Assembly: GCF_000702445.1 (NCBI RefSeq)
Contig: NZ_JNIF01000003.1
Span: 2,790,001-2,854,000, forward strand
Reading direction: 5' to 3'
Length of the DNA stretch: 64,000 bases
From: Bryobacter aggregatus MPL3
Lineage (GTDB): Bacteria; Acidobacteriota; Terriglobia; Bryobacterales; Bryobacteraceae
Positions within the stretch are counted from its first letter, which is position 1; each line of letters starts with the position of its first letter. The notes under the pieces are model-generated. The model was not told the DNA's origin and ran no database searches. It saw only the letters and a program-made list of their open reading frames with translations. The translations under genes were made by a program, and so were the position numbers. Positions 36,026 through 44,866 of the stretch are shown here, one piece after another.

Positions 36026-36107
36026 CGTGAGCTACGCTGCCTGACTCTAGAGGCTGTCATTCACGGATGAGAAGCTGAAGAGATGGCCGCCTCCGGCCCG
36101 AAAGCGA

Positions 36108-36460
36108 TAGCAGACCGACCTCAGTGACGAAGAGTGGAGTTTGCTGCTTCTTCAATGGCTGCGGTATCTGGTGAAGTGTGGAGCGCCCTGGCACTTGATG
36201 CCGCACGACTTGCCGCCGCGGTACGTGGTCTATCAACAAATACAACGCTGGATGCCAGCGCAAGTGCTTGAAGCCATGGTTCCTGATCTTCGAGAGGTAC
36301 TGCGATTGGGGGAAGAACAGTAGGCGCAACTGAGGCGGCCATTCTGGACAGCCGTACCTTTCAATTGACACTGGAAAGCGGGGCCCGAGCCAGCTACGAC
36401 GGGCAAAACGACGAAAAGGAACGAAGGTCCATATCGCCGTTGAGATCTGCGGCCTCGGCG
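36108..36460 (+). pseudogene. Decayed IS5-type transposase fragment
   Basis: Three pieces of an IS5-family (DDE) transposase are readable in shifting frames. Frame one, from 36111, gives DLSDEEWSLLL fused directly to LRYLVKCGAPWHLMPHDLPP and VVYQQIQRWM, implying an internal deletion. After a stop at 36321-36323 a second frame gives AAILDSRTFQLTLESGARAS then YDG, containing the first catalytic aspartate. A third frame, from 36403, gives AKRRKGTKVHIAVEICG. No C-terminal DDE part and no terminal inverted repeats were found. It is an old, inactive insertion in the 718-bp gap between the cupin and the lipoprotein-like gene; the remaining sequence up to 36743 shows no gene. Confidence 0.75.
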
Positions 36461-36743
36461 ATTGAGATCTGCCGGTTTCGCTTTTCGCTCCGCCTTCACG
36501 TGGAGTAACTTCCGCAGGTCGTGAAGTATAGAACTTGGCAGATCCTTCGCTTTGGCTCCGGAAGAAGGTCTGGTGACCCTGACGCGCTTAGCTGACCCGG
36601 GCACCGCACGATGAGAAAAGGTCTAGATCGCCTCTCGGTCTTGTTACGTTTTCGCCTGCTCTCCTTGGCATGCACGTGTTTCAGGGTTCGATCGAATCGC
36701 GGACCCTCAATGATTGTGGCCAGCGGTCGCCGGAATTCTCCCC

Positions 36744-37232
36744 TTATGGCTCGAAGAATGCGGCAATGGTTGCTGCGCGAAGCATGGGGTCCTTCTCCGT
36801 CCAGGTGACCCAGCCTTCTGCCAGATCAAACTCGAGCCGCAGGTTGGGGAGATCGAGGCGCTCCGGCTTTGCTGGTGGAGGACTGGCCAACAACAGGACG
36901 CTCTCCTTGAGCTCACCCCCAACTCCCGTTACGCCATACAGCTTGGTCAATGAAGCCAACCAATTGCTTGTCCAACGGCCTTTGGTTTTCCATTCGACAT
37001 CCTGGGGGCCCCAGTCGATTTCCACCTCAAAATGTTCGCCGACCCATTCGCCAGCCAGATCGAAATGATAACTCCCGTCCTTTTGTCTTGCCCAACGGCT
37101 CAGTGGGAAACGGAGTACGACGGGCGACTGTGCAACGATCACCGCATTGCGCGGAGAGAAGTACTTGGCTTCGCCGAAATACTGGAAGCCGCAACTGGCC
37201 AAGAACAGAAGAACGCTACAGAGCGTCTTCAT
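36744..37232 (-). CDS. Putative lipoprotein at the end of the tam-like operon
   Basis: A 162-residue protein whose leader MKTLCSVLLFLASCGFQYFG contains a lipobox-like LASC at residues 11-14, so it is probably a lipid-anchored periplasmic or outer-membrane protein. The body is beta-rich, with PVVLRFPLSRWARQKDGSYH, EHFEVEIDWGPQDVEWKTKG and a tryptophan-rich strand pattern. No family recognised. The ATG at 37232 overlaps the stop of the tamB-like gene (ATGA), and GAGG lies 4 nt upstream, so it is the last gene of that operon. It may assist the TamA/TamB-like machine, which is inferred from coupling alone. Confidence 0.65.
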   Translation of the reverse strand: MKTLCSVLLFLASCGFQYFGEAKYFSPRNAVIVAQSPVVLRFPLSRWARQKDGSYHFDLAGEWVGEHFEVEIDWGPQDVEWKTKGRWTSNWLASLTKLYGVTGVGGELKESVLLLASPPPAKPERLDLPNLRLEFDLAEGWVTWTEKDPMLRAATIAAFFEP

Positions 37233-40200
37233 TTCAACCTCTTGCGGAAGAAAAGATCGACACCAAAAATGCCATTCTCGTCCCGCACGGCGACCACGCT
37301 CCACGCTTTTGAGATGTCCCAATCGATCCGGACAATCTGTTGCTGGGTGCGATTGAGATTGGTGATGTAGGTGAGCGTAACGTCGCGGCTCACCTGCTGC
37401 TCCAGGGTCAGGCGCGCTTGCGGCACGTTGTCGATTCCGGTGAGCTGCGGATCGATGCGCACGCGCGAGATGCCGAAGAAGCGTTGCAGCCGCCCGTTGA
37501 TTCCGGCTGTGACTGCTGCGCCCAGGATCACGCTTGAGTCGTTGCCGAAGACGCCGCCAGGACTTTGCCCCACGGGCGTTTGCGTGAGCGAGCCAGAGGT
37601 TCCGGGATTGCGGCCCACGGTCAGCAGCGCCAGGATCTCGCTTGACTGGAGCGGTGGATCGCTGCGATAGCTCATGTTCAGCTTGTTGGCCGGGCCAGAG
37701 AAGTTCATCGAAATGGTGACGCCGCGGACTCGCGTTTCCAGGTCAAGACTGATGACCGGCTCGATCCGCAGGGGATTGTTGAACTGCACCTCCCCACGGC
37801 TGATGTCGTAGCGGGAGCCGAAGAAGTCGATCTCTCCTTGGGTGACAGTGAACTGGCCCAGCAGGATGGGGCGGCCCGGGGTGCCCCGCAGACGGAGCGC
37901 GACTTCGCCTTTGATGTCTCTGGTCAGGGAGGTTGAGAACTCCGCATTCTGCGCGGCGTCGATCTTCACGTCGAACTGGAGATTCTTGAGGAACTCATTC
38001 CGGATCGGCTCGGAGACATCGCTGATGACGCTGTTGCCGGCAATCAATTGCGCGGTGTCGATCTGGCCAATGTTACTGCGCAGGATGGTGATGTTGCCGG
38101 TGAGAATACTTTGCGCTGTGGTGCCGGAGAGCGCGAGTGTGCCGTTGGCACTCGTGGAGACGCCCTCGGGGTAGCGGAGGCGTACCTGTGTTGCCTGCGC
38201 CTGCATGCGATAGCTCAAAGTCCGGCCGAAGCCAATGAAGCCGGTGAGCTGGAGTTCGCCTCCCCCGGTCTGCGCCTTCAGGTTGTCGATGGTGGCGCGG
38301 TTCTTATCGAAAAGGATGGTGCCATTGACCTTGTCTAGGCCCGTGATGACATCGCGCAAATAGAAGGAGGCGTTCTTGAAGTCGAGCTTTCCGTTGATCT
38401 GCGGATCGGCGGAAGTCCCCTGGATGCTGGTGTCGAGAGCGGCGACACCGGTGGCGATCAAGTCCGGTTGCAGGGTGGAGAGGATCGCCAGATTGATATT
38501 GCCCTTGGCCTGGCCACTCAGGCCACCACTGTTGGCGCGATACAAAATCGAGGTTGTGAAATTCGTGTCTTTTGCAACCAGCTTGACGTCTCGTGCTCCA
38601 ATGAATCCGCGGCGGAACTCAACGACGATCGGGCCGTCGTTCTTGAGGACGACATCTGCCACTTGTGGTAGCGTTTCTTTGACGTAGTCCTTGTTGGGCG
38701 CCAATTGGAGCTGCGGGATGGTCAACCGTCCATCCCATCCGGCGGGATCGAGCAGCGGGCCTTTGAAGTAGAAGCTGGCCTCGGCGCCGCCCTCATAGGG
38801 GAGTGGACTCGGCAACTGCTCCTTACTCAGTAGTTGCGCGATGGTGGGGAAGTCGAGTTTGGGCAGTTGCAGCCGCAGTTCCGTGTCGAGCTTGGTGCCG
38901 AGCTGGATGGTGGCGTCGCCCTTCACTGTCTGCTTGCGAATGTTTCCGGTTGCGGTGAGCGAGGCCTTGCCGGCCGCCGTTCTGGATGTGAACTCCAACT
39001 GGCCGACCGGACGGCCAAAGCGCGTAATATTGGCGAGTAGGAGGCGGCCATCGATTTTGGAGGCGGAGATTCCTTCTGGAGACCAGGCAAAGTCCAACTG
39101 CGTATCGGCGGTCACTTGTGCATTGAGGTCGAGATTCTTGTCCCGATATTGCGGGATCGCATTGAGAATCAGCGAATCCAGCTTCACGGTTGCGTTTCCT
39201 GTGCCGATCTTCCAATCGTCGCCGCCTGCCTTCAGATTGAGCAGGCCGCGGGCGGGCTGACGGCCCAGTCTCGCTTCCCATTCGGGAACACGCAGCTCGC
39301 GGCGGGAAGCGCTGAAGGCTGCTGAAATCTGGTCGAACTGGAAGTCGCGGAAGCGCAGCGAAGGGGATTTGATGTTGCCATCGGCGGAAGGCTGGCTTAA
39401 GGTGCCATGCAGAGCCACCGCCAATTGCGCCGTGCCCGACAAGGATTCCTTGAGTCCCAGCTCGTTGAGCTGAGTTTGGAGGTCGCCAATTTGCGCGTCG
39501 GCGTTGCCGCTGAGCAAGCTATCTTGTCCCAGCTTTCCTTCATCCAGCACAGCGCGGAAATTGCCCTTGATCCGTGTCGCCGCGTGGGTCAGTTGTAGAT
39601 CGTCGAGCGCCACTAAGTCCTGGCCGTAATCCACCCGGCTCTTGAAAGCGCTGAAGTCCAGGCCGCGTGCCGTGAAGGCGTCAGCTGCAATGGAACCCTG
39701 GAACCGCGGGGCTTTGAGCGTGCCTCGCAGGGTGCCTTGGATCGATGCTTCCCCGCTGCGCAACTCGACGGGAAGCTGTTCCTCCTGCCAGCCGGCAAGC
39801 TGTGCGACGGGCGTCAGCTCTGTCAGATCGGTGGTGCGGAACTCAACGGCAATGCCTTTGGACAACTCCCCCGAGAAAACTAGACGCGAATGTGGCAATG
39901 CAAGAAAGCTGGAACGAGCTAGCAGTTGATTGCCGTTTTCGTGATAGGTAAAGGCCAGCAATCCGCTCATCGGGCTGGGGCCGCGCGTGGAAGCAATCTC
40001 GAGATCGGCTTCGAGGCGAATGGGCGCCTTTCCTCCACTGGCTGTGATTGGGCCACCGATCTTGCCACTCCAGGGGGTATTGCGGACATTCAACTGCTGC
40101 AGGCCGGTTTCAAGATCGAGATTGGTGAGGTCTCCATCAAAGTTCCAGCCTTCCTGCTGGTCCCACCGGAACCTGCCGTCCAGGGTGCCGCCGAAGCCAT

Positions 40201-41218
40201 CGGCGTGGAGCCCCGTGAGGGTGAGCCGGCCGGGCAGGAGGTCGATCTTGCTCTTTGCGCCCATGGGGCCAATGCGCGAAGTGGCGTCCCGGTAAAAGAC
40301 GTCCCGTGCTCGAAGATCGCCATGGAGTTCTACTCCGCGCCTGGCTTCGTAGAGGAACTTGCCGGTGTAGTTCACCAGCCCGGAGGGGTCAATGGGAGCG
40401 CGGAGGAAGGGGTGAACCTGCTTCAGGGCAACGACGCCATCGATATCGAGCAACAGCTTGAGGGGGGAATCCGTACCGTCGATATTGTGAATCTCACCGT
40501 GCGCGTTGAGATTGGTGCCCATCGGGGATTGGAAGCTGGCCTTGTCGATCGTGATCCTGCTGTTGTCCATGCTGAATTCGACATTCGAGTCGCCCTCCAG
40601 TTTGCCGAAGCCGCTCTGTTGGTAAAGGACATTGGCGGCCAGTACCTTGCCGCGGTAGATCCGCGATGCAGGCAGATAGTCCATGGTGGCCGCGAAGTTT
40701 TTGGCGTTGATGTCGAACTTGGTTCGTTGTTCATCCCAGGAGAATTCGCCATTTTCGACATCCAGATGGCCCAGGCGCAGGTTCAGGATGCTTTCCAATC
40801 CGTTTTGTTGTGCGCCGGTGCGGGCCTGGATTTTCGGCCAATTGGTGGTTCCGTCCGGGTAAGTGATCAGCCGGAAAGTGGGCTGCTTGAGAACCAGACC
40901 GCGGAGATCGACCTTGGTGCGGCTGAAGGTGGCGAGTCCAATTTCGATGTCGGCTTCATCGGCATGGAACATTGGTGGGTCGCCGGGCTTCTCCATTCCG
41001 TGTAGGGTGACTCCTGCGGCAACCGCCCGCCCGCGCCACAAATCGATGCGCAGGGATTGGATCTCGAGCTTTGCGCCCAGGGCCTTCTCCACCTCTGCCT
41101 TTGCGCGTTCGACGATGTAGCGGTCGAGCCAGCCGGAGTTGAGGAACCAGTAAGCGCCCGCGCCAGCCATCAGCAGCAGGCAAAGGAAGGCAAGCAGGAC
41201 TTTGCGGCGGCGGCTCAC
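37229..41218 (-). CDS. tamB: TamB-like intermembrane transport/assembly protein
   Basis: A 1329-residue AsmA-like/TamB (DUF490) protein. One N-terminal anchor (VLLAFLCLLLMAGAGAYWFL, about residues 7-26) leads into an AsmA-like N-terminal region (VEKALGAKLEIQSLRIDLWR). A very long beta-strand-rich body follows, expected to form a hydrophobic groove spanning the periplasm. The C-terminal 350 residues match the TamB domain (ITGLDKVNGTILFDKNRATI, GSRYDISRGEVQFNNPLRIE, DPPLQSSEILALLTVGR and the final RIDWDISKAWSVVAVRDENG). TamB-family proteins take part in phospholipid movement and outer-membrane protein insertion. It starts 4 bp inside the SurA-N-like gene. Confidence 0.88.
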   Translation of the reverse strand: MSRRRKVLLAFLCLLLMAGAGAYWFLNSGWLDRYIVERAKAEVEKALGAKLEIQSLRIDLWRGRAVAAGVTLHGMEKPGDPPMFHADEADIEIGLATFSRTKVDLRGLVLKQPTFRLITYPDGTTNWPKIQARTGAQQNGLESILNLRLGHLDVENGEFSWDEQRTKFDINAKNFAATMDYLPASRIYRGKVLAANVLYQQSGFGKLEGDSNVEFSMDNSRITIDKASFQSPMGTNLNAHGEIHNIDGTDSPLKLLLDIDGVVALKQVHPFLRAPIDPSGLVNYTGKFLYEARRGVELHGDLRARDVFYRDATSRIGPMGAKSKIDLLPGRLTLTGLHADGFGGTLDGRFRWDQQEGWNFDGDLTNLDLETGLQQLNVRNTPWSGKIGGPITASGGKAPIRLEADLEIASTRGPSPMSGLLAFTYHENGNQLLARSSFLALPHSRLVFSGELSKGIAVEFRTTDLTELTPVAQLAGWQEEQLPVELRSGEASIQGTLRGTLKAPRFQGSIAADAFTARGLDFSAFKSRVDYGQDLVALDDLQLTHAATRIKGNFRAVLDEGKLGQDSLLSGNADAQIGDLQTQLNELGLKESLSGTAQLAVALHGTLSQPSADGNIKSPSLRFRDFQFDQISAAFSASRRELRVPEWEARLGRQPARGLLNLKAGGDDWKIGTGNATVKLDSLILNAIPQYRDKNLDLNAQVTADTQLDFAWSPEGISASKIDGRLLLANITRFGRPVGQLEFTSRTAAGKASLTATGNIRKQTVKGDATIQLGTKLDTELRLQLPKLDFPTIAQLLSKEQLPSPLPYEGGAEASFYFKGPLLDPAGWDGRLTIPQLQLAPNKDYVKETLPQVADVVLKNDGPIVVEFRRGFIGARDVKLVAKDTNFTTSILYRANSGGLSGQAKGNINLAILSTLQPDLIATGVAALDTSIQGTSADPQINGKLDFKNASFYLRDVITGLDKVNGTILFDKNRATIDNLKAQTGGGELQLTGFIGFGRTLSYRMQAQATQVRLRYPEGVSTSANGTLALSGTTAQSILTGNITILRSNIGQIDTAQLIAGNSVISDVSEPIRNEFLKNLQFDVKIDAAQNAEFSTSLTRDIKGEVALRLRGTPGRPILLGQFTVTQGEIDFFGSRYDISRGEVQFNNPLRIEPVISLDLETRVRGVTISMNFSGPANKLNMSYRSDPPLQSSEILALLTVGRNPGTSGSLTQTPVGQSPGGVFGNDSSVILGAAVTAGINGRLQRFFGISRVRIDPQLTGIDNVPQARLTLEQQVSRDVTLTYITNLNRTQQQIVRIDWDISKAWSVVAVRDENGIFGVDLFFRKRLK

Positions 41219-41865
41219 TTTTCCTCCTTCTGCGGGGCGGCGAAAACAGCGTCGATCCAGCGGACTTTGGTGGCGGCCTCGGTCTGATTCAGCCAGCGGT
41301 CCAGCAGGTTGTCGATGCGCTGCTGGGTCAGTCCTTCGAGGATGGCCGCTCTTGCCTGGTTGTAGCTTGGCTTCTTCTTGCCTTTCAACTCGCGGTCATA
41401 GTCGTAGTCGTAATACTCGCGAATCTCATCCTCGGGAATCTGGACGCCAGGCCGGAAACGGAAGTCGATGAAGGCCAGCGTCGCCAACTGTTGCATGAGC
41501 GATTCGCGAAACTCCGCATCGGTGATGCCGTATTGCGCAAGCGCTGCCTTGTACTTGGCCGCGTCTCCGTTGAAGCGCTGCTTCAAGATGGAATCGAAGT
41601 ATTCGGCAATCTCCGATTCATTGGGCATCGGGTAGCGATTGTTCTCCAATTCGATCCGGATGAGTGCGATCTCGATCAGCTTCTGTGCCGCCCGCTTTTT
41701 ATCGGTGGGGTCGGTCTTGACCGGCTCTCCGTTCAGGAAGGCTGCTGTTTTCAAATGGAGAAACACTTGTTGCTCGGTGATGATCTCGTCTCCCACGCTG
41801 ACCGCCAGACGATCGACGATTTCCGCCGAGGCAACGAGGGTGAGGAGAAGGAGCAGGATTCGCAT
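41215..41865 (-). CDS. SurA N-terminal-like periplasmic chaperone without parvulin domain
   Basis: A 216-residue exported protein. The signal peptide ends near VASA (residues 10-13). Then comes EIVDRLAVSVGDEIITEQQV, the hallmark start of SurA/PpiD/PrsA-type chaperones, with the expected helices (DKKRAAQKLIEIALIRIELE, SEIAEYFDSILKQRF, FRESLMQQLATLAFIDFRF). No parvulin isomerase domain is present, and the C-terminal helix (ARAAILEGLTQQRIDNLLDRWL) closes the chaperone fold. It should bind unfolded outer-membrane proteins. It overlaps the tamB-like gene by 4 bp and the Omp85 gene by 1 bp, placing a chaperone between the TamA-like and TamB-like proteins in one operon. Confidence 0.75.
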   Translation of the reverse strand: MRILLLLLTLVASAEIVDRLAVSVGDEIITEQQVFLHLKTAAFLNGEPVKTDPTDKKRAAQKLIEIALIRIELENNRYPMPNESEIAEYFDSILKQRFNGDAAKYKAALAQYGITDAEFRESLMQQLATLAFIDFRFRPGVQIPEDEIREYYDYDYDRELKGKKKPSYNQARAAILEGLTQQRIDNLLDRWLNQTEAATKVRWIDAVFAAPQKEEK

Positions 41866-44816
41866 TAGAATGCCTGCCCGAGGGAGATGTGGAATTGGAA
41901 CTGGTTCACGCGGAGCAGCGCCTCTTTGCCGCGGCCAAAAAGCAGATCTTCGCGGCTGCCTTCGAATCCATTGAAGCGCGGGGAATTGGGAGAGAAGGCA
42001 AGATCGATACGAACCGGACCGATCGGAGTGCGGTAGCGAATGCCAAAGCCTACCGCGTGCACCATGTAATCGAAATCACGAATACTGCCTTGCCGCCACT
42101 TGAGGCTAATGTGTTTCAGCTCGCTGTAGACATTGCCTGCGTCGTGGAATAAGACGCCACCCAGATTATCGCCGATCAGCGGAAAGCGAAGTTCCAGGTT
42201 GTTGACCAGGATCGCTTTGCCGCCCAGCGGGAAGCCTGTGATCAGGTCTCGCGGGCCGGCCTGATTCTCGGCGAAGCCGCGATGCGAGTAAGCCCCGCCG
42301 CCAAAGAAACGTTCCGGGAGCGGCACGGTGGAACCATGCGTGTAGGGAGTGAGAATGCCGAAGTTGATGCTGCGGGCGAAGACCATGTCTTTCCCGATGC
42401 GGTAGTAAGTGGAGTTCTTGGCGAGCAGACGGGTGAAGTTTTCGGAAGAGGCAAAGGCCTTGGTGGCGATTCCGAAATCGATCGTCGTATAGCGGCCCCG
42501 TTTGGCATCGACAGGATCGTCGCGCCGGTCCTGAATGAAGGTGGTGGAGAAGCTTCCCACGCGTACTGGTTGTGCCAGGATCGGAATTAGTGCGGGGGCG
42601 ACTTTAATCGAGTCCGGGTCCACGGTTACTTTGCGGAAGGTTAAGCGATACTGCATTGCGTCGGCCCGATTCAGCCGTTGTGCTAACTGTAAACTGCCTT
42701 CGAGGCGTTTTGCACTATAGGTGAGTACGTTCCGGGAGTCGTCATAGAGCGCTGTGGCGGTGAGCCCGAAGTGGTCACTGCCCCGGAATTGGGGCGCCAG
42801 ATAGCTAAGCAGGACGCGGCGCTGGATGGTGGACAGCCGTGTCTGCGCCCCGATGGTGTGGCCGAGGCCAAAGAAGTTGCTTCGATTGACGCCGAGGCTG
42901 ATGCGCGGAGAGAAGCCGGCGCCACCGGCCGGCGAGTCGAGGGTGGTGACCCCACCGCCAATGCGTGCGATCTCGGCGCCGAGACCGCCATTGAAGCTCC
43001 AGCGCGAGGCTTCTTCGAGATTGAAGAGAACCGTCTTGGAGATCTCTTCTCCATCCGGATTCTGCAGTGCCGTGTCGACGCGAGCAAAGATTCCCAGGTC
43101 ATAGAGACGGCGCTGGGAGGCGAAGATTTCGTTGTTGCTGAGCGGGTCGCCCGGCTTAAGGCTGATCCGCTTGTCCACGAGCGAAGCGTCTGTTTCATTG
43201 AGCCCGGTGATGATCACCTTGCGGACAAAATGCTGGGCGCCGGACTGGATCCGGTAGATGACCTGGATGGTGTCCGGCTTGCTGCCACGCTCGACCGAGG
43301 TGTCGAGATTCGCCTCTGAGTACCCGTTGCTGTAGAGCAGGTTCAGGATGCGCTCCCGGTCGCTATTGAGCGTAAGGACGGAATAAGGCTGTCCGATGGT
43401 TGCATTGACATAGCCCTCGAGGACGCTTCGGTCGGAGTCGCCCACTCCTTCAATGCGTAAGGCCTCAATGCGCGTCTGCGGACCTTCGTTGACGTCGACA
43501 TTGATCCCCACCTGTTGGGTCTTGCCGTTGTGTTGGCGCGTGACGGTGGTGGTCACTTTCACATTGAGAAAGCCGTTGGCGCGATAGAGTCCTTCGATGG
43601 CTTGCCGGTCTCCGGCGAGCAATTCGTCGCTATAGCGGCCCTGACGGTAGCGCAGGATCGTGGCTGGCCGGACGGCCATGCGCTCCAGCAGGGTCGCGTT
43701 ATCGAAATAGTGGTTGCCCTGCAAGTTCAACGCGGCGACTTTATACTTCAAGCCCTTCTCAATATAGAAGTCGATGTAGGCGTCCTTCTTGGGGTCGATC
43801 TCTTCAACAGGTGCGTTCTCCTGCTCGACTGCATACTCCACTTGGGCATCGAAATAACCTTTGCCGCGCAGGAATGCGCTCACCTTGCGGCTACCCTCGA
43901 TGAGCAGATCCTTGTCGACGCTTTGCTCTTCGTAGATGGGAACCAGCTTGCGGAGGTTGGCCTGCGAAATCTTGGTTCCGATCGCGCGTACTTGCACCTG
44001 CGGACCGGCATCGAGACGCAGACTGGGGATTGCGACCTGCTGGGTGGGCTGGTAGTCCAGACGTTCGAGAGAGACCTTCGCCATCAGATGTTCTTTTTGC
44101 CGGTAAGCCTGCAGAATGCCTCGAATGCCGCCTTGCACCTTCTGCTCACTGATGTACTGCCAGCCCAGGAGTCCGCGGAGCCGCTTCCATTTGGTCGCCT
44201 TGATCAGGGCATCCTCGGTGAGCAACGCGTGACCCTTAAAGTTTGGCGGGCCGAATTTCGCGCGAGTTCCCGGTTCGACATAGAAGCGGATGTTGACCTG
44301 CTGGTCGACAGGATCCCGTTCGAGTTCGTAGCGGACCTGGGATTCATAAAATCCTTCGAGGCGCAGGTCCGTTTCAATCGCTTCGACAGACTGGGTGAGG
44401 ACACTTTCGTCAAAAGGAGTGCCAAGGGGAAGTTTGGCTGCATTGATCAAGGCTCCGCGTGGCATCACCCCTGGTGTGCCATCCACATTCACACTGCCCA
44501 CAAACTCATTCTTCTGGGTGGCGAAGCTGAGAATGAGCTCATCGCCTTCGAGGCTGGCGTCTGCCGTCAGATTGATAAACCGGCCCGTGCGAAACAACGC
44601 TGCCAGGGCCGCGCGCAGCTTGGCGGCGGTGTAAATATCACCTGTTTTGAGGGGCAAGATCTGCCGGAGTTCGGAGTCTGGAAGGGGCTGCTGCTCAGGC
44701 AAAAATCGGATCGCGGCAATCCTTCGCCCTTCGTAAGACTGCGCGAATGCCGCAGACGTCGTCAAGGCGAAAAGGGACAACAGGCCCAGTACCAGTCGCT
44801 GCTTCCGCAAAGCCAC
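41865..44816 (-). CDS. Omp85-family outer-membrane assembly protein, TamA-like by context
   Basis: A protein of about 983 residues from GTG 44816 (991 from TTG 44840). The GTG gives a normal signal peptide, MALRKQRLVLGLLSLFALTT to AFA. Several POTRA domains follow over about residues 35-560 (RRIAAIRFLPEQQPLPDSEL, QVGINVDVNEGPQTRIEALR, KPDTIQVIYRIQSGAQHFVR). A 16-strand Omp85 barrel follows, with the conserved lid motif in FGGGAYSHRGFAENQ (the RGF form) and a phenylalanine-terminated last strand (FQFHISLGQAF). It has more POTRAs than E. coli TamA. Operon linkage to a TamB-like gene suggests a TamA role, while bamA proper lies at 58948-61935. Confidence 0.85.
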   Translation of the reverse strand: MALRKQRLVLGLLSLFALTTSAAFAQSYEGRRIAAIRFLPEQQPLPDSELRQILPLKTGDIYTAAKLRAALAALFRTGRFINLTADASLEGDELILSFATQKNEFVGSVNVDGTPGVMPRGALINAAKLPLGTPFDESVLTQSVEAIETDLRLEGFYESQVRYELERDPVDQQVNIRFYVEPGTRAKFGPPNFKGHALLTEDALIKATKWKRLRGLLGWQYISEQKVQGGIRGILQAYRQKEHLMAKVSLERLDYQPTQQVAIPSLRLDAGPQVQVRAIGTKISQANLRKLVPIYEEQSVDKDLLIEGSRKVSAFLRGKGYFDAQVEYAVEQENAPVEEIDPKKDAYIDFYIEKGLKYKVAALNLQGNHYFDNATLLERMAVRPATILRYRQGRYSDELLAGDRQAIEGLYRANGFLNVKVTTTVTRQHNGKTQQVGINVDVNEGPQTRIEALRIEGVGDSDRSVLEGYVNATIGQPYSVLTLNSDRERILNLLYSNGYSEANLDTSVERGSKPDTIQVIYRIQSGAQHFVRKVIITGLNETDASLVDKRISLKPGDPLSNNEIFASQRRLYDLGIFARVDTALQNPDGEEISKTVLFNLEEASRWSFNGGLGAEIARIGGGVTTLDSPAGGAGFSPRISLGVNRSNFFGLGHTIGAQTRLSTIQRRVLLSYLAPQFRGSDHFGLTATALYDDSRNVLTYSAKRLEGSLQLAQRLNRADAMQYRLTFRKVTVDPDSIKVAPALIPILAQPVRVGSFSTTFIQDRRDDPVDAKRGRYTTIDFGIATKAFASSENFTRLLAKNSTYYRIGKDMVFARSINFGILTPYTHGSTVPLPERFFGGGAYSHRGFAENQAGPRDLITGFPLGGKAILVNNLELRFPLIGDNLGGVLFHDAGNVYSELKHISLKWRQGSIRDFDYMVHAVGFGIRYRTPIGPVRIDLAFSPNSPRFNGFEGSREDLLFGRGKEALLRVNQFQFHISLGQAF

Positions 44817-44850
44817 CAATGTAAATCTTAGCAACCGCAAGAATCCTGAT

Positions 44851-44859
44851 TGTTAACAT
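44851..44859 (+). promoter_or_regulatory. Extended -10 element of the ThiF/MoeB gene
   Basis: TGTTAACAT is an extended -10 (TG, one base, TAACAT) lying 7 nt before the GTG at 44867, with no Shine-Dalgarno sequence. It is also in the divergent gap to the Omp85 gene. Transcription would start at or next to the start codon. Confidence 0.4.
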
Positions 44860-44866
44860 AGGCTTA

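Noticed and set aside
36233-36604. A 123-codon minus-strand frame in the IS remnant
   Set aside because: It is antisense to readable transposase fragments and shows no independent motif.
43515-44831. A 438-codon frame antisense to the Omp85 gene
   Set aside because: It lies entirely within the well-supported TamA-like gene and resembles no known protein.
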